From Orientallactaga sibirica (lineage: Eukaryota; Chordata; Mammalia; Rodentia; Dipodidae), in NCBI GenBank assembly GCA_036365145.1, contig JAEOAD010000029.1:21933001-21997000 (forward strand): a stretch of 64,000 bases of DNA, given 5' to 3'. A program made the translations under genes and the position numbers. Under the pieces are notes generated by a model that made no database searches, was not told the origin of the DNA, and worked only from the letters and a program-made list of their open reading frames with translations. Shown in pieces: positions 22,855 to 35,059 of this stretch (within the stretch, counting starts at the first letter, position 1; every line of letters begins with the position of its first letter).

Positions 22855-23187
22855 TGCGTGGGTGTGGGTGTGTGCACATGCATGCACATGCACTCATGCA
22901 CATGCTCATATGCGTGTAGGTGCAATGGCTGTGGAAGCCAGAGGGTGACACTGGCTGTCTTCCTCAATCAGTGTCTATATCATTCATTGAGACTGGCTTT
23001 CTCAGTGATCCTGGAGCTTACTAATTCAGCTAGACTAGCTGTCCAGCAAGTCTCAAGTAACGTGTGTCCCAAGCTCTGTAACACAGAGATTACAGGCATG
23101 TACCATAAAAATGTGGTTGCCAGGGATTGGACTCAGGTCCTCATACTTGTGCCACAAGCACTTTACCATAGGACGATCTCCCCATGC
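22855..23187 (-). repeat. B4-type SINE, nearly full length
   Basis: GTG/CATGCACATG-rich tail, 'gtctatatcattcattgaga', 'gctagactagctgtccagca', 'gattacaggcatgtacca', 'gcacttta' and 'gatctcccc', the whole B4 in reverse. Confidence 0.8.
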
Positions 23188-23189
23188 CC

Positions 23190-23837
23190 CAAATAATTAC
23201 TAAATCACCTGTTTTTTTCATTTTAGTATGCTTGGAGATATCTCTCCTGACTTTATAAAATAAGGACATGCTGAAGAAGAAGGATCATGATACTGGCCAG
23301 AGCCATAAGGCATGGGGTCAGCAGGAGGCTCTACAGTGCTTCCCAGCACTGAGACAATAAGGGAGGACTTGGGAGATGTGGAGAGCAGATGTACCCTGGA
23401 CAGGATGCTGTTGTCGTGAGCACTGTAGTGTGTTTTGGAACCTTGGTCCCACCCCCTACTTTTCTGCATGCAATCAGTGTCCTCTTGATCTCTGGGTGCT
23501 CATTGCATAGCATGGGTACCAGGCTGGATGAAGGTGTTTCTGTCATGTTTGATGAGCAGATGAGGGTTAATGGCAGCTTTGGGAGGAAACCCAGCAGTTG
23601 AAGTTTCCAATTCAAAAGTTCCTTCCAATTGCCAGATGTGTTGTCTTATTTGAAATAGATTTTGTTGCATAATGGTCCATGAGGGGCTGTTGAAGAAAGA
23701 TTATGGCAGTTCTTGAGGCAAATCTTATTAAGCAGTGTCTTTTTCCCTGATGAAAGAAGGGGGCTCCCTTTCCTGAGATTTCAACCTGTCAAAAGGCATT
23801 TTTCTACAAAAATACCTTTCCCATCCCAGAGACAGAA
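23190..23837. other. Unassigned, slightly GC-richer stretch
   Basis: Open frames on both strands around 23218-23615 (up to 94 codons) have no domain or splice context I can defend. Possibly an unrecognised repeat. Confidence 0.4.
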
Positions 23838-24038
23838 GACATTTTTTCTGTGTAGCAAACATTTTGAGCTTTATGGGCCAGATGGTCTCTGTCACCATGA
23901 CTGTACTTTCCTGTCACAGCAAGAAAGAAGCCACAGGTAACAGAGAAATGGATGTGCATAGCTATGTTCCAATGAAGCTTTATGGCAGCATCAGCTGGGA
24001 TGCTAGATTTGGCTACTGGGTTGTAGTTCCCTGATCCC
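23838..24038 (+). mobile_element. hAT-type DNA transposon relic (MER33-like)
   Basis: Text matches a non-autonomous Charlie-type element: 'gggccagatggtctctgtca', 'ctatgttccaatgaagcttt', 'gatttggctactgggttgta', 'ttccctgatcc'. The family name is my best recollection; class membership is firmer. Confidence 0.7.
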
Positions 24039-24430
24039 TGTCCTAGCTTAGTATTCAGAATTCTCACAAAGTCCTCATAAATGCACCCTTGTCTTTCTTT
24101 ACCTAAAATTAACATGAATGAATAAATGATCACTGGATGTTTCTTGGGTTTTTAAAATTACATAATCTCCTATTCTAGCTGTAGAGCACTCTAAAACCCT
24201 CTCCATCTCTGGTGGTTTACATTTTCAAGGTTACCCCTGTCCTGAACAAGAAAGTCCAGACATGAGTTTTAACCATGTGTGTGATTCCATGAAACAGTGG
24301 TCAAGAGCCTACTGACCATGTACCTTCAGACTATGACTATGGTACTCTTCATTAGAAATTTTAGAGAAGGAGAAATGGAAGTTTGTTTCCAAAAATGCAG
24401 GTATCTTCTTATAGAACATTAATCATTGTT
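24039..24430. other. Nothing recognised
   Basis: Single-copy sequence. Confidence 0.5.
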
Positions 24431-24464
24431 ATTTTTAGATTCTTTTATTTTTTATTTATTTAAG

Positions 24465-24505
<41 letters not shown>

Positions 24506-24640
24506 ATACCAGGGTTTCCAGGCACTGTAAACAAATTTCAGATGCATGCATCACCTTATACATCTCATTTACTTGGGTCCTGGTGAATTGAACCTTGGTC
24601 TTTTGGCTTTTCAGGCAAGCACCTTATTGAAAGACACCCT
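24431..24640 (-). mobile_element. tRNA-derived SINE, form I, with (GA)n
   Basis: TTTATTTATTTAAGAG tail, pure (GA)n at 24467-24504, 'cagatgcatgcatcacc', 'ggtcctggtgaattgaacct', and a decayed head. Confidence 0.85.
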
Positions 24641-25228
24641 AACACTGGCAAGTATCCACTGGTTATTTCCCCTAAATACTTATAAAATTATAGCATTTGG
24701 CTTTCTTCATATTTCTTATTCACATTTTAAGCAAAATACTTGCATCTTGTAGAGCAGTTCTGTTTGCCTTGGTTTTTATGCTCTCTCCACCTCCATGATG
24801 TCATGATCCATCCCTTACCCTCAACTTCTTCCTCAGTTTTCCCTCTCCTTCATTCCTTCTCCTCCTCTCCCTCTTTCCTTCATAACCTCTTTCTTGTGTC
24901 TCTCTCTGTCTTTCTCCCTGTCCTCTCTCACACACTGGTCAGTAGTCATACAAAAGGAGATTTTATATGACTTTATGTGAATTTCTAAAGATAGACTCAC
25001 TGAATGAGAGAGCAACATTTGAATTACCTTACACTAAGCATTAAATTATTAAATTATTTGGCCAGTATGAACTTTCTCTTTCCTCTAAGAATCTCCTTTT
25101 GGCCCTTTAAGAGAGGGAAAGAGTGCAGTGGTATGGGATAAATCAAGAGTTCATGAGGTGAAGTGAATAAACATTTCTAAGATGGAGTCCTTTCTGTTTG
25201 TTTGATTGTTGTGGTGGAGGTTGCTTAG
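24641..25228. other. Polypyrimidine-rich segment, otherwise unassigned
   Basis: 24780-24935 is strongly C/T-biased on the + strand. It could be the CT-rich side of an antisense LINE 3' end, but this is not demonstrated. Confidence 0.4.
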
Positions 25229-25241
25229 TTTTTTTTTTTTT

Positions 25242-25282
<41 letters not shown>
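25229..25282. repeat. Long poly-T tract
   Basis: About 54 bases, almost all T with a single G interruption. No SINE body follows directly ('accatctcccaccaaattgg'). Confidence 0.9.
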
Positions 25283-25285
<3 letters not shown>

Positions 25286-25409
25286 ATCTCCCACCAAATT
25301 GGACCACTGGACCACTTGACTTAAGAAACTAATCAGTATTCTAGCAAAAGGACTGTCTGTTTGATTTTTACAAGCAGTCCTACAATGGACGCCACCAGTG
25401 GCACACTTT

Positions 25410-25676
25410 AAAACAAATTTTTTTATTTCATTTATTTTTGGAGAGAGACACAGAGAGAGAGACAGACAGAGAGGGAGACGGAGACAGATAGAGATGGGCG
25501 CGCCAGCAGTCTCTCAGCTGCTGTGAACGAAATCTAGATGTGTGCACCACCTTGTGGTCAAGTGCGGCATTGCACCCTTGCATCACTGCATCTGGCTAAA
25601 AGTGGTTCCTGGAGATTGGAACCCGGTTCTTAGGCTTAGCAGGCAGGCGCCTTAACCTCTAAGCCATCTCTCCAGT
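25410..25676 (-). mobile_element. tRNA-derived SINE, form II, with exact target duplication
   Basis: Reverse-complement form II: GA/CAGA-rich tail, 'ccagcagtctctcagctgct', 'ccaccttgtggtcaagtgcg', 'ccttaacctctaagccatct'. The perfect 15 bp duplication 'ccagtggcacacttt' is at 25395-25409 and 25677-25691. Confidence 0.96.
25542..25561 (-). promoter_or_regulatory. CTCF-like motif inside SINE form II
   Basis: On the minus strand reads TTGACCACAAGGTGGTGCAC. It resembles the CTCF core CCACNAGGTGGCNN, with one weaker position (T for C after GG). Binding is not shown. Confidence 0.3.
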
Positions 25677-25691
25677 CCAGTGGCACACTTT

Positions 25692-26224
25692 TTGACTGAC
25701 TTAGAACAGTGCCTTTGTGCCTTCGCTCTCACATCTCTTTAATGACTCTGTGTCTTGGATGAAGCTTAGCCTAATGCTGCCTTGATCATCACATAGTACT
25801 ATTTATTTCTAGTTGTGTCTTGGCTGTTTGTAAGCCTGTTCTCTTTGTGTTTAAAATTACAGAAGCTAAATGTTGTACTTGAAAGAGAATGCGCTCTCAC
25901 TTTCATTTCTCTCAGTAATAGATCTAGCAAGGAGGCTCAGTCACAGCTTAATGTCAAGCAATGAAGCCATCAGATCATGGATCCTGAGACCATCAAAGTT
26001 GATACTCTGAAGATAGTCTCTGATAGGGCATTTATGCCCTGCAATTATAGTTGTCTCTCTGTTATCCAGAGTGAAGGGAAGAGTATGAGAAGAGAGTGTG
26101 CCTGAATAGAAGCCATAGAATTAGGTAAAGGATGTGGACTCTAGAGACTTGATTGGCTTCCTGGCTCCTCCCATCATTGGTGAGGTGCTTTTGGACTACA
26201 ACTTGGCTTCTTTTTTAAAAATAC
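25692..26224. other. Nothing recognised
   Basis: Single-copy sequence. Confidence 0.5.
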
Positions 26225-26778
26225 AATATTTTTGTATGTGTATGCATGTTTATGGTGGGTAGGAGGATGTGTATATGTGTAAGCACAGCATCTGTGCACC
26301 ACAGTTCACATGTAGAGTAAAAAAATAATCCTGAGTGTCAGTCCTCTCATTCTTCCTTCTTTACTTTTTGTTGGTTTTTTGTTTGTTTGTTTGTTTGTTT
26401 TTGTTTGTTTTTTGTTTTCGAGGTAGGGTCTCACCCTAGCTCAGGCTGACCTGGAATTCACTATGCAGTTCCAGGCTGACCTCAAACTCACAGTGACCCT
26501 TCTACCTCTGCCTCCCAAGTGCTAGGATTATAGGCATGTGTCACCACGCCTGGGCCTGTTCTACCTTCTTGGAGATGTCTTATGCTCACCTCTGCGAACA
26601 CCACTCTAACTGGACCAAGCTTCTAGGATTCTGTCTTTACTTCCTATCTCACTCCAGATCTAGGATACTAGAATCTTAGTGCTGTATCAGTCTTTATGTG
26701 GGTCCTGGAGATTTGAACTCAGGTCAGCACGGTCACACAACAACCACTTTTACTCACTGAGCCATCATCTTCCTGGCC
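26225..26778 (-). repeat. B4-like SINE, split by a B1
   Basis: GT-rich tail at 26235-26330 and head at 26690-26778 ('gtgggtcctggagatttgaa', 'cactgagccatcatcttcc'). The middle carries the B1 at 26370-26557, so the B1 is younger. Confidence 0.5.
26370..26557 (-). repeat. B1-type SINE with (TTTG)n
   Basis: TTTG array, then 'cgaggtagggtctcacccta', 'caggctgacctggaattcac', 'cccaagtgctaggattatag', 'ccacgcctgggcc'. Confidence 0.92.
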
Positions 26779-27244
26779 AAACTTTTTAAATTATTCTTAT
26801 GTATGAAACTGAGATGATAATCTACATCCTGTCTAAACAAGCAGTTAGTAAACATTCAAATGCTGCAGGATTGACATGGTTTGTCTTCCTAAACATTCAG
26901 CTCACTTCTGTGACTGAGGGGAGTGAGTGTGCATTCAATCTGAATTCTACCTAGTGTTCACTTGCTGACGCTTCATGTTCATACACACTTTGTAGGACCA
27001 TTAAATGACCAATGGGAGGAAGAGAAAAACAAAAGAAAAAGTTAATCTGTGGACTAGGCAATCAGTGTGTTCATGATCCATATTGCTTCCTCCACATTAA
27101 GATCCAAGGATCCTTAACAATTCAGTCATCTCAGCACTTGGGCCTTCTGGAACAGCAATCAAACAGGGAGTCACGCTGCTCCCTCCATACACACATATCT
27201 TTTGAGGAGGCAGGGATTTCTTGTCAACTTGACAAAATGTAGAT

Positions 27245-27430
27245 TCACCTGCGAGGGTTTTTCCAGAGATGTTTAGTTGAGGTGGGAAGACTCACCTTGA
27301 ATGTAGGAGGCACCTTCCTGTGGGCTGGAACAGTAGACTGAATTAAAAGAAGAAAGCAAACTGAGTACCAGCATTCATCTCTGTTTCCTGACTGTAGACA
27401 CATTTTGAGAGGATGTTGATTTTTTTTTTC
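27245..27430. repeat. Possible rodent interspersed repeat, unnamed
   Basis: 'gttgaggtgggaagactcac' and 'tgtgggctggaacagtagac' resemble a repeat I have seen in rodent genomes but cannot name. 26779-27244 before it holds nothing recognised. Confidence 0.3.
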
Positions 27431-27439
27431 TTTCTGAAT

Positions 27440-27722
27440 TAGTATTTCTGTGGCGCTCACACTTGGGCACATCTGGGGGCCAGGGTTCTCCTCAGGCATT
27501 GTCCTTATTCTTTGAGATAAGGTCTCTCTCGAAATTTAGACCTCGCCAATTCAGCAAGCCCAGCTAGCCAGAAAGTCTACAGACCCTTCTATCTCCAGAT
27601 CTCCAGCACTGGGGTTGGGGTTACAAACTCAAGCCACCACACTCACCTTTTATATGTAGATCCAAACCCATGTCCTCTTGCTGTGCACCAGTCACTTTCC
27701 TCATTGAGCTCTCTCTCCAGCC
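27440..27722 (-). repeat. B4-type SINE
   Basis: 'tgagataaggtctctctcga', 'cccagctagccagaaagtc', 'ctccagcactggggttgggg', 'gagctctctctccagcc' in reverse B4 order. Confidence 0.7.
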
Positions 27723-27739
27723 AGAGTGGTTTTTAAAAT

Positions 27740-27851
27740 AGCATCTCACACTTTAGCCCAGATTGGCTTGAAATTCACAATAATCCAGTAATCCTTCTGT
27801 CTCAGCCTCTCAGTTTCTGGGATTATAGACATAAGCCACTTACCACTTTCA
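27740..27851 (-). repeat. B1-type SINE, diverged
   Basis: 'agcatctcacactttagccc', 'cttctgtctcagcctctcag', 'tctgggattatagacataag'. It abuts the preceding B4. Confidence 0.65.
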
Positions 27852-27885
27852 GTTACATACAAATGCACTTGCATGTGCCCGCGGA

Positions 27886-27901
27886 CACGCGCGCATGTGC
27901 G

Positions 27902-27942
<41 letters not shown>
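27886..27942. repeat. (CG)n/(CA)n alternating tract
   Basis: Alternating purine-pyrimidine with a GCGCGC block next to (CA)18 or so; suited to Z-DNA. It makes the local frame on the minus strand read Val/Cys/Ala/Arg. Confidence 0.9.
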
Positions 27943-27943
<1 letters not shown>

Positions 27944-27965
27944 ATTTAAATAATAAGAAGAGACT

Positions 27966-28088
27966 CTGTTAATGAAAGAAAAGTAGGAGACAAGAGGAAG
28001 GAAGGACAGGATGGAGGGAAGAAAGAGGGAGGGAGGGAGGAACAAGGAAAGAAGGGAGGGAAAGAGAGAAGAAAGAAGGGAGGGAGCA
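27966..28088. repeat. Purine-rich (GA/GGGA) tract
   Basis: Almost only A and G for about 95 bases from 27995, with GGGAGGGAGGGAGG at 28028-28041. The 136-codon minus frame at 27746-28156 crosses this, the CA tract and the B1. Confidence 0.85.
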
Positions 28089-30347
28089 TCTGAACATCTG
28101 TGACCAAGAAAATTTGTGTAGTATAATTTAATCATATTTTGCATTAAATTATGCAAATATTAAATACATGATTCATTTATTCTTTGGCTCCTTACACTAT
28201 GCACTAGGCCTGACCTTGCATTAACAAGGCTGTCTTATTACCTATGGGATATAGTCAGAGTTAATGTCCAAGGACACAGTAACATGGCTCTGGGATGATT
28301 CTATATGAAGTGCTATACAGCCCAGAGGTGAGGTGAAGTGAGCTGTGCAAGAAGGGAACATCCAGCATGTGGTGTGACCCAAAAGAGAAAATGGTGGAAG
28401 AATGACTAAAGAGTCAGAATGAAACTTACTTTATTAGGTGGTCATTTTTCAGTTAATTCCATTAATGGCATTAAGGAGACATTAACTATTTGGGCATATC
28501 AGGCATAAAGTTTGCTTCCTGACAAAAGGAAGAAGCAGATTTATGATTTTTACAAAGACCCCTTTACAAAATTTAGGGGAACAGGAATTAGGGCAGTTTC
28601 TGTTTCTTGGTAGAGATTCATTTGTAACAACTAAGTCGTGTTTCGCATCTACCAGGAAATCTTTGTCTTTTGGTTGGTTTGTTTTTTATTGATCAGTGCT
28701 TAATAGAGGCCCAGTGAGACACTTGTAGCTAAATTTGTTAGGAACCACTTCCCAATTAAAGTTCATTTGTAATGAAGATAAATGATAATTGGAGTTAATA
28801 GGAAACCAGTATTCAATGTTACCTTAAAAATGATTTACACAGAAAAATTTAGGAGACTTCTAGTGCATAAACTAAGGAGTAGCCATGATTAAGCCCCAAA
28901 CTACCAAAGCCCCTCATTTAATTTGATGTACAGGTGAAATTTAATTAGAAGGAAAAAGATCTTGGTCTTATTTGACAGTGACTTCTAAAAGTCTACAAGA
29001 CACAGGGAAGATCCAAGTGTTGACAAACGGAATGCCTCTTTTAGGCTGCATTCTCCTCCAGCCCTCTAAATGCACAGTTGTCTCTCCTAATGGAGAAACC
29101 TCCTTTGAAAGCACTGGCACTGTCTCTGACAGTACTTGCAGCATCAGCATCTAATACATGTCTGGCACTCCAAAGCATTTGGATGTGCAACAGGTATTAG
29201 TACTATGTCTGAAGAATGGATGTGTGGATGTAAGAAATTGAGTGAAAGAATAAGTGCATTGTTATTTCTTTGTATTTATTTGCACCTGTACATTAGCTAG
29301 GGTAGCTTAAAAAATATTAATGCATGGATATGGCCCCAAGACATTCTTCATTAATTAGTTTTGGTTTGGCCAAATAAGTTATCATTTTTAAATTTTGCTG
29401 GGTTGTTCCACAATGCAGGTGTGGATGGAGCTGGCAGCACAGACTTGTCCCCAAAACATAAGCAGCTCTGACTTACTGTTGTCATCTTACCTGTCATATT
29501 AGGCCAAGGAGACATTTCATCTATAGTATGAAATAGTGCTTACTGCCGAGACCTTCCACAGCTCACTTACCATTTTTGAAACTCAGAATTTGTGCCTGAG
29601 GAAACGAACATAATGATGTATTCATTGCCTACCCTCTCCATGTTTATAAAGTTCATTTAAGATAATAAATGTAGAAATTTTTCAGAAATTGTAAAGACTT
29701 TTCAAATGTAATCAGTTGTTATTATTTTTTACAGTATACATGCATTAGTAATTAACTCATAATTTTAAGGGTGCAAGACTTAAAAACACCTGAGAATGTT
29801 ATGGACCTTCATTTCCTAATATAAAGGAAATATATATCAGATCTACTATACATAGTAAATAATAACTGTTAAAACCCTTGAACTTCAGTTTCAAGGACAA
29901 TTCATGTCTCAACAATCTTAGAATTGGATGAGAATATATGTTAGAAAAGTACTTTGTGAGTTTTAAAACTCTGTGTAAATGTTATTTGCTTTTTTGTTCT
30001 TTTAATTCTTTCTCCCATTCAAGTTATTATGGTGCTGGTTCCCTTCAGCTCAGGATGGCAAATTGTGCATATTACATCTTGACTCTTAACATACCGCCTT
30101 GAAACTGGTCCTAATGGGAATGTCTATACTATGGATACCAACAGCAGTAAAATCTGGATTTTTTTAAAAAAATTTACTTAATTATTGTTTATTAATTTCC
30201 TTTTGTCATCTAAGCACAACTGTCAAGATCTGAAGATTTCATCCTGACACTGAACAGGAGAGCTACTCCATTAATCTCAGTTGATTTCAAAGATTTAAAT
30301 TGAGGCCTGATTGAAACCACTAATAAAGTAATAATGAAGAAATCACT
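28089..30347. other. Long single-copy AT-rich block
   Basis: No repeat or gene recognised in about 2.2 kb. Short frames such as 28968-29154 exist on both strands and look random. This is among the better places to look for conserved non-coding sequence. Confidence 0.5.
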
Positions 30348-30690
30348 TGGGCTAGGGAGATAAATCAGTGGATAAAGTTCTTGTTGAGCAAGCATGAATA
30401 TGTGGACTTGATCCCCAGAACTCAAGTAAGGCAGGATGCTATAGCAAGCATCCATAACCACAATACTCTTACAATGAGGGGGAGACGGAGACAGGAGAGT
30501 CACCCGGAAGCTCATGGGACAGCTAACCAGGTGCTCACAGTGGTGAACAATGAGAGACTCTGCATGAAACAAGGTGGAAGGTAAGGACCACCTCCTGAAT
30601 TTATCCTCTGACCTCCACACGTGTTCCGTGGTACACATGGGCCTGCAGTCACATGCATAAACATGCATGCATACAAGGAAAGACAGAAAT
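30348..30690 (+). repeat. B4-type SINE, nearly full length
   Basis: 'gggctagggagataaatcag' head, 'ttgatccccagaactcaagt', 'tcctctgacctccacacgtg', then 'catgcataaacatgcatgca' tail. The 152-codon minus-strand frame at 30210-30668 is a translation of this repeat. Confidence 0.75.
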
Positions 30691-30699
30691 TGTGTGAAA

Positions 30700-30815
30700 A
30701 AACAGGCCTGATGTCACATGTCTGTCATCCAAGGTACTCAGAAGGCTACAGAGTGAGTACAAGGCTAGCTTGGGCAACTTAGTGAGACTATCCCTCAAAG
30801 TCAAAGGAAAGGAAG
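30700..30815 (+). repeat. B1-like SINE, diverged
   Basis: 'caggcctgatgtcacatgtc', 'gagtacaaggctagcttggg', 'gtgagactatccctcaaag'. Confidence 0.6.
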
Positions 30816-30825
30816 GATTAAGGCT

Positions 30826-31035
30826 GGGCTGAAGAGATGTCTTAGTGGTTAAGGCACTTGCCTATAAAGCCAAATAACCTAGGTTCAGTTCCCCAAAACC
30901 CACGTAAGCCAGATGCACAAGGTGGCACATGTGTCTGGCATTCGTGTACAGTAGCAGGAGGTCCTGGTGTGCCCATTCTATCTGCCACTCTTTCTCTCTG
31001 CTACTTTCTCTCTCAAATAAATAAATAAAAATGTT
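30826..31035 (+). mobile_element. tRNA-derived SINE, form I
   Basis: 'gggctgaagagatgtcttag', B-box-like 'ggttcagttcc', 'acgtaagccagatgcacaag', CT tract, (AAATA)n. Confidence 0.92.
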
Positions 31036-31054
31036 TAGAAAGGGTTAAGGTTAT

Positions 31055-31130
31055 ATAAGGTTATATCTCAGTGAAAGAGCTTTCTTAGCTTCTGTGAAGC
31101 TATAAGTTTAATCTATTGTCTTACCAAATT
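31055..31130 (+). repeat. ID-like SINE fragment, weak
   Basis: 'tatatctcagtgaaagagct' and 'agctataagtttaatctatt' have the spacing of an ID element head. Low certainty. Confidence 0.3.
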
Positions 31131-33639
31131 TTTTAAAGGAAAAAAGAACAGAGTAAACAGAAAAGAAAAAAGAATTATCATGAAATACCAAGACCAACTA
31201 TTGGATTATTCAAGAGATTATATATATTTGGTCAGATCAAAACAATCAAAATATATAAAATGGTCCAAAAATTAAAAAAAAAAAAATCAGTAACCCAAAC
31301 CTCCATATTTTTTTTCTTTGTCCTGTGCAAACCTTTTGACCTGTTCCTAACCATGCAAGTGCACACCAACTGGCATCCTTAAAGCTGAGAACTATCCAGC
31401 TAATTGAGGTCCACGAGGCAAGTTTATCTTTAAAAATATCTCCTGGGCACTAAAGACTTTTTTATTTTTTTGGCAGGCCATTCATTTTTGTTGGTGGCTT
31501 TCAGGTTGCAATCTTTGTCAACTATCAACCTAGGGACCATGTGGCATTTCTGGCTCTCCAAACAAGTTCACAGATATCCCTCACTTAAGAGTCCCTGTTA
31601 TCAACACAGTGGGGTAGAATGTCCTGAAGAGAGAAACCCATGAAGGAAGGCTGTTCTGCATTTGTGTTTACCCTCCTTTACTATGATCTAACTAAGTGGT
31701 GTGTCTAATTGAGTGCAAATCGGAAATGCTGTGGACTTCCCTCAATCTCTGTGAGATCAGACATTTAGCCCCCTGCAGTTCTGGTCCTTTTCTTCTCTTC
31801 TATAGCACTCATTGTTTCCTGAAAGTTTCGTTGTTGCAAGTGGATCATTTGGTCATGGGTTACACTGTTACAAAAGGAAGTTTAAAAAAGATAGAGGCTC
31901 TGCTCTCCATCTAGAGATTAGCCAGGTGCACCATTATGTAAGGAGCTCACACTGGAGAACACAGTAATTAAAACAACAATGAAGCCATAGCTTATGCAAC
32001 ACTGTGCAAATATGATATTTTCATCTGTGGTATTGTACGGAGCAAGCCCAGCCAGCAGCAATGTGAGGCGATTTGTGAGAGGCTAAGGAAAGCGAATGAG
32101 GACAACAAAATGGAGTTTTGCTGCTACTATGCCAATCAGAGGCCTATTGTTCACAGGGGGTGATTGACTGTCTGTGAAGGAGTGTGGATGGCTTATGTTT
32201 TCCAAGATGCCACAGGGGACCAGCATTCACTTTATATGACCCAGGACAGGAAAGGGAACATATTGGCATGGTGTTTCAAAAATGCAGCTCTCATGAGGCT
32301 AGTCTCAGAGTTGTTTTCCATCCATGGTCCTCAAAGTGATTACGTATGAGGAGATTTATTTTTAATTGAACACAAATACAATATTTAAGTCCTTGACAAT
32401 GATGTGAATTTACCATTCTAGTGATTACACTAGTATTCTAAACTATATAACATGTTGGGAATGCCTGAAATCTTAGCACATAAGAGACTAATGTTAAGTT
32501 CCAGGCCAACGTCTCAAAATATAAGGAGATAATTATAAATTTCTAAATAAAATGTATATGTCTATTTTTTTAATTTGTTCATTTCAACTTTCTCATTTCC
32601 ACTCAAAATTTGCTACATCATGCCTAACTGTATATCAATCTGCCATGGAAAATAATAGAAGAAAGGAAATTTGAAAAACAAGAACAGAATTTCCATTATT
32701 CTATTAATTTTTTTTTTACTTACTATTTTCCATGACTACCTGGGGACCATCCAATTCTTGCTAAAATCCACTTCCTTTTAGTCAACACTTTCAGAATAAC
32801 TAATCTGCTTTTGTCATAAAATAACATGTACTCATGATACAAGAGCTTTTACAGTGGTGCTAGACTCATTTAATCATTATTGATGACTGTAATTCTCAGC
32901 AATGTTTGTCAGAATGCTAAGATGTTTACTGTGGTATATAGCACTAGGACTTGTGCTCCTAACTTCTCTTCTCTTGTACTACCACGTCCTACATCCCCAT
33001 GCCAATAGAAAGGATCACTAGTGATTACATACTCTATAATTGCCTTTGTGTCATTTCTAATTGAGTATACAGTATAAAGACTTGAAATATGAACAAATTC
33101 TGGAACTGACTTAATTTAATTTTATATTCATTTCTTAAACACTTACCATACTTATGATAACAGTTAAAATATTCCCTACTAATTTTAATATATTTATTAA
33201 CTATAGGCACTCTGTTGTATAATGGATCTGAATGTATATATTTTTTTTTTCTTTATGTTGTTCCATATTCTAAACAACTGAATTAGAAACTCTGTGCTAT
33301 TAAGGCAAAAGACAGCTCTCACCTCACAGGGAGTAACAGAGAATTTATTTATTTACATATCAGTGACCATGGCCCATGACACGGGTTCATGTTGCTCCAG
33401 ATAGCATGTTCCAAGGTGGAAATGGTTGGTGAAAATTTTACTGTTAATAAAACAACAAAAAAGCCATAAATAAAATCTTTTTTTGTTTTTCAAATAAATT
33501 GGTAGAAACATAGAGTTACACTAAAGTAAGGGACTCTCTGCTATGGGTTTCAGATGTTATGACATTCTTACCTTTCAGGTTGGTGGAAGTTAGTGGTGTG
33601 TTAAATTAGTGCACGCCAAAGTTTTCTCTGATAGTCACA
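31131..33639. other. Long single-copy AT-rich block
   Basis: No named feature in about 2.5 kb. A 43-codon stretch at about 32040-32160, frame ending 'cacaggggg tga', reads without stops but lacks an obvious start and is unassigned. Confidence 0.45.
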
Positions 33640-33705
33640 AGAATTTTCTTTTCTTTTCTTTTCTTTTCTTTTCTTTTCTTTTCTTTTCTTTTCTTTTCTT
33701 TTTCA
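33640..33705. repeat. (TTTTC)n microsatellite
   Basis: Perfect TTTTC pentamers for about 60 bases. A 69-codon frame (Phe/Leu/Ser-rich) is its translation. Confidence 0.97.
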
Positions 33706-34589
33706 AGATTTTTTGTCCCAATTCAGAGGTGAGCGATAAATGGCCATTAAGTAGACTAACAATAGCCCAAGATAATTTGGCTCTGGATCTGCAATATTCC
33801 AATTTTCCACAGTCATGAACTTATAATCAAACAGCCTCATAGAGACTTTAACACAGCTCTGGCTTTTTTCACAGAACTGTGAACAGTGTCACAAATCCAA
33901 AAAAATTTTACTTTATATCAAAACAATAAATGGCTTATTCGAACTTAAGGGCATTAGTATACAGTTATTACTTCTAACTTCATAGTTCCTATATGGCCAA
34001 GGATCAGGTGCTTACTCAGTCAATAGACTGAGACAAAGTTTTTTGGGCTTTTCATAGCAAGCTGTCCCTCTCTGTTCTGTCTGTGAACCACCAAAGTGCC
34101 CCGAGTTTCTGATGTCTGCCTTTCATTCATTTAATCTCATTTAGCTACATGTGCAACATGTCCTGGCATAGTGAGTGGAGGTACTCTCTCTTTGAAGGCC
34201 ACTTTCTATTTTCTCTGTTGAACTATTTATAGCTACCCCTGAGCAGAAAGGCAGTTATTAAGTTAAGGGAGTTCTTTCTGTCTCTATAGCTCTCACCCTT
34301 TCCCACTCTCCAGTTCTCCCTCTGTCCATCCTTGTTGCTCAAGAAACATGTCAGTATAGTAGAAACTGATGGAGCTCTGTGGAGGGAATGGTTCTGCTGG
34401 AAGATGCCAGTTCAGAAACTGATTTTTAAATCAGTAGGCACAGCTTCTGCTCTCTTCATCCTCTCCTGTATGACGCATAATGCAAGATTAGTGTGCATTC
34501 ACTGTCCCCTTTTTAACTAAAATAGCACACATATAGCACTTTGATTTATGAGAGCATCTCTCTCTTTTCATTTGTTTTTATTTAGCATC
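33706..34589. other. Nothing recognised
   Basis: Single-copy sequence. Confidence 0.5.
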
Positions 34590-35005
34590 TAAAGTAATGG
34601 TCTCATTGTGGTATTTTCCTGTACAAATGTTATTATGCTTTGCCCTTCTTCATCTTCTCCCCACTGCCCCTCCCTACCCCATATCACCTCTGTGTGGCCC
34701 CCTGTTACTCTTAAATAGTACCACTTTCAGCTTTCATGTCACATATATGCCACTACCTACACTTCTTCCCCTTCCTTTAGAAGTCTTCCTTCTGTTTCAT
34801 AGTCTTTTTGCTACATTCATGTTATATATGTATACATGTGGGCATATAAAATTTATATTGTGCACATGAAGGAAAACATCTGATATATGTTATTTTGCTT
34901 AATGAAGTGACCTCTAGTTCCAGCTATTTTTTGGCAAGTGTCATGATCTCAATATCCCTTTGTGGCTGAATAAAATTCTAACAAATGTGTTTTCCATCTT
35001 TTTTG
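34590..35005 (-). mobile_element. LINE-1 3' end relic
   Basis: Antisense L1 text: CT-rich tract, 'tatttgcttaatgaagtgac'-like 'tttgcttaatgaagtgacct', 'ctctagttccagctattttt', 'tttgtggctgaataaaattc'. No reading frame survives; the 90-codon plus frame is incidental. Confidence 0.65.
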
Positions 35006-35059
35006 TCCAGTCATTGTACATTGCTCTCCTTCCAGCTGCTCTCCATTGATCTGCCCCAT

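Noticed and set aside
27746..28156. 136-codon minus-strand frame
   Set aside because: Crosses a B1, the CG/CA tract and the polypurine tract, so it is a low-complexity translation.
30210..30668. 152-codon minus-strand frame
   Set aside because: It is the antisense translation of a B4 SINE (30348-30690); no domain.
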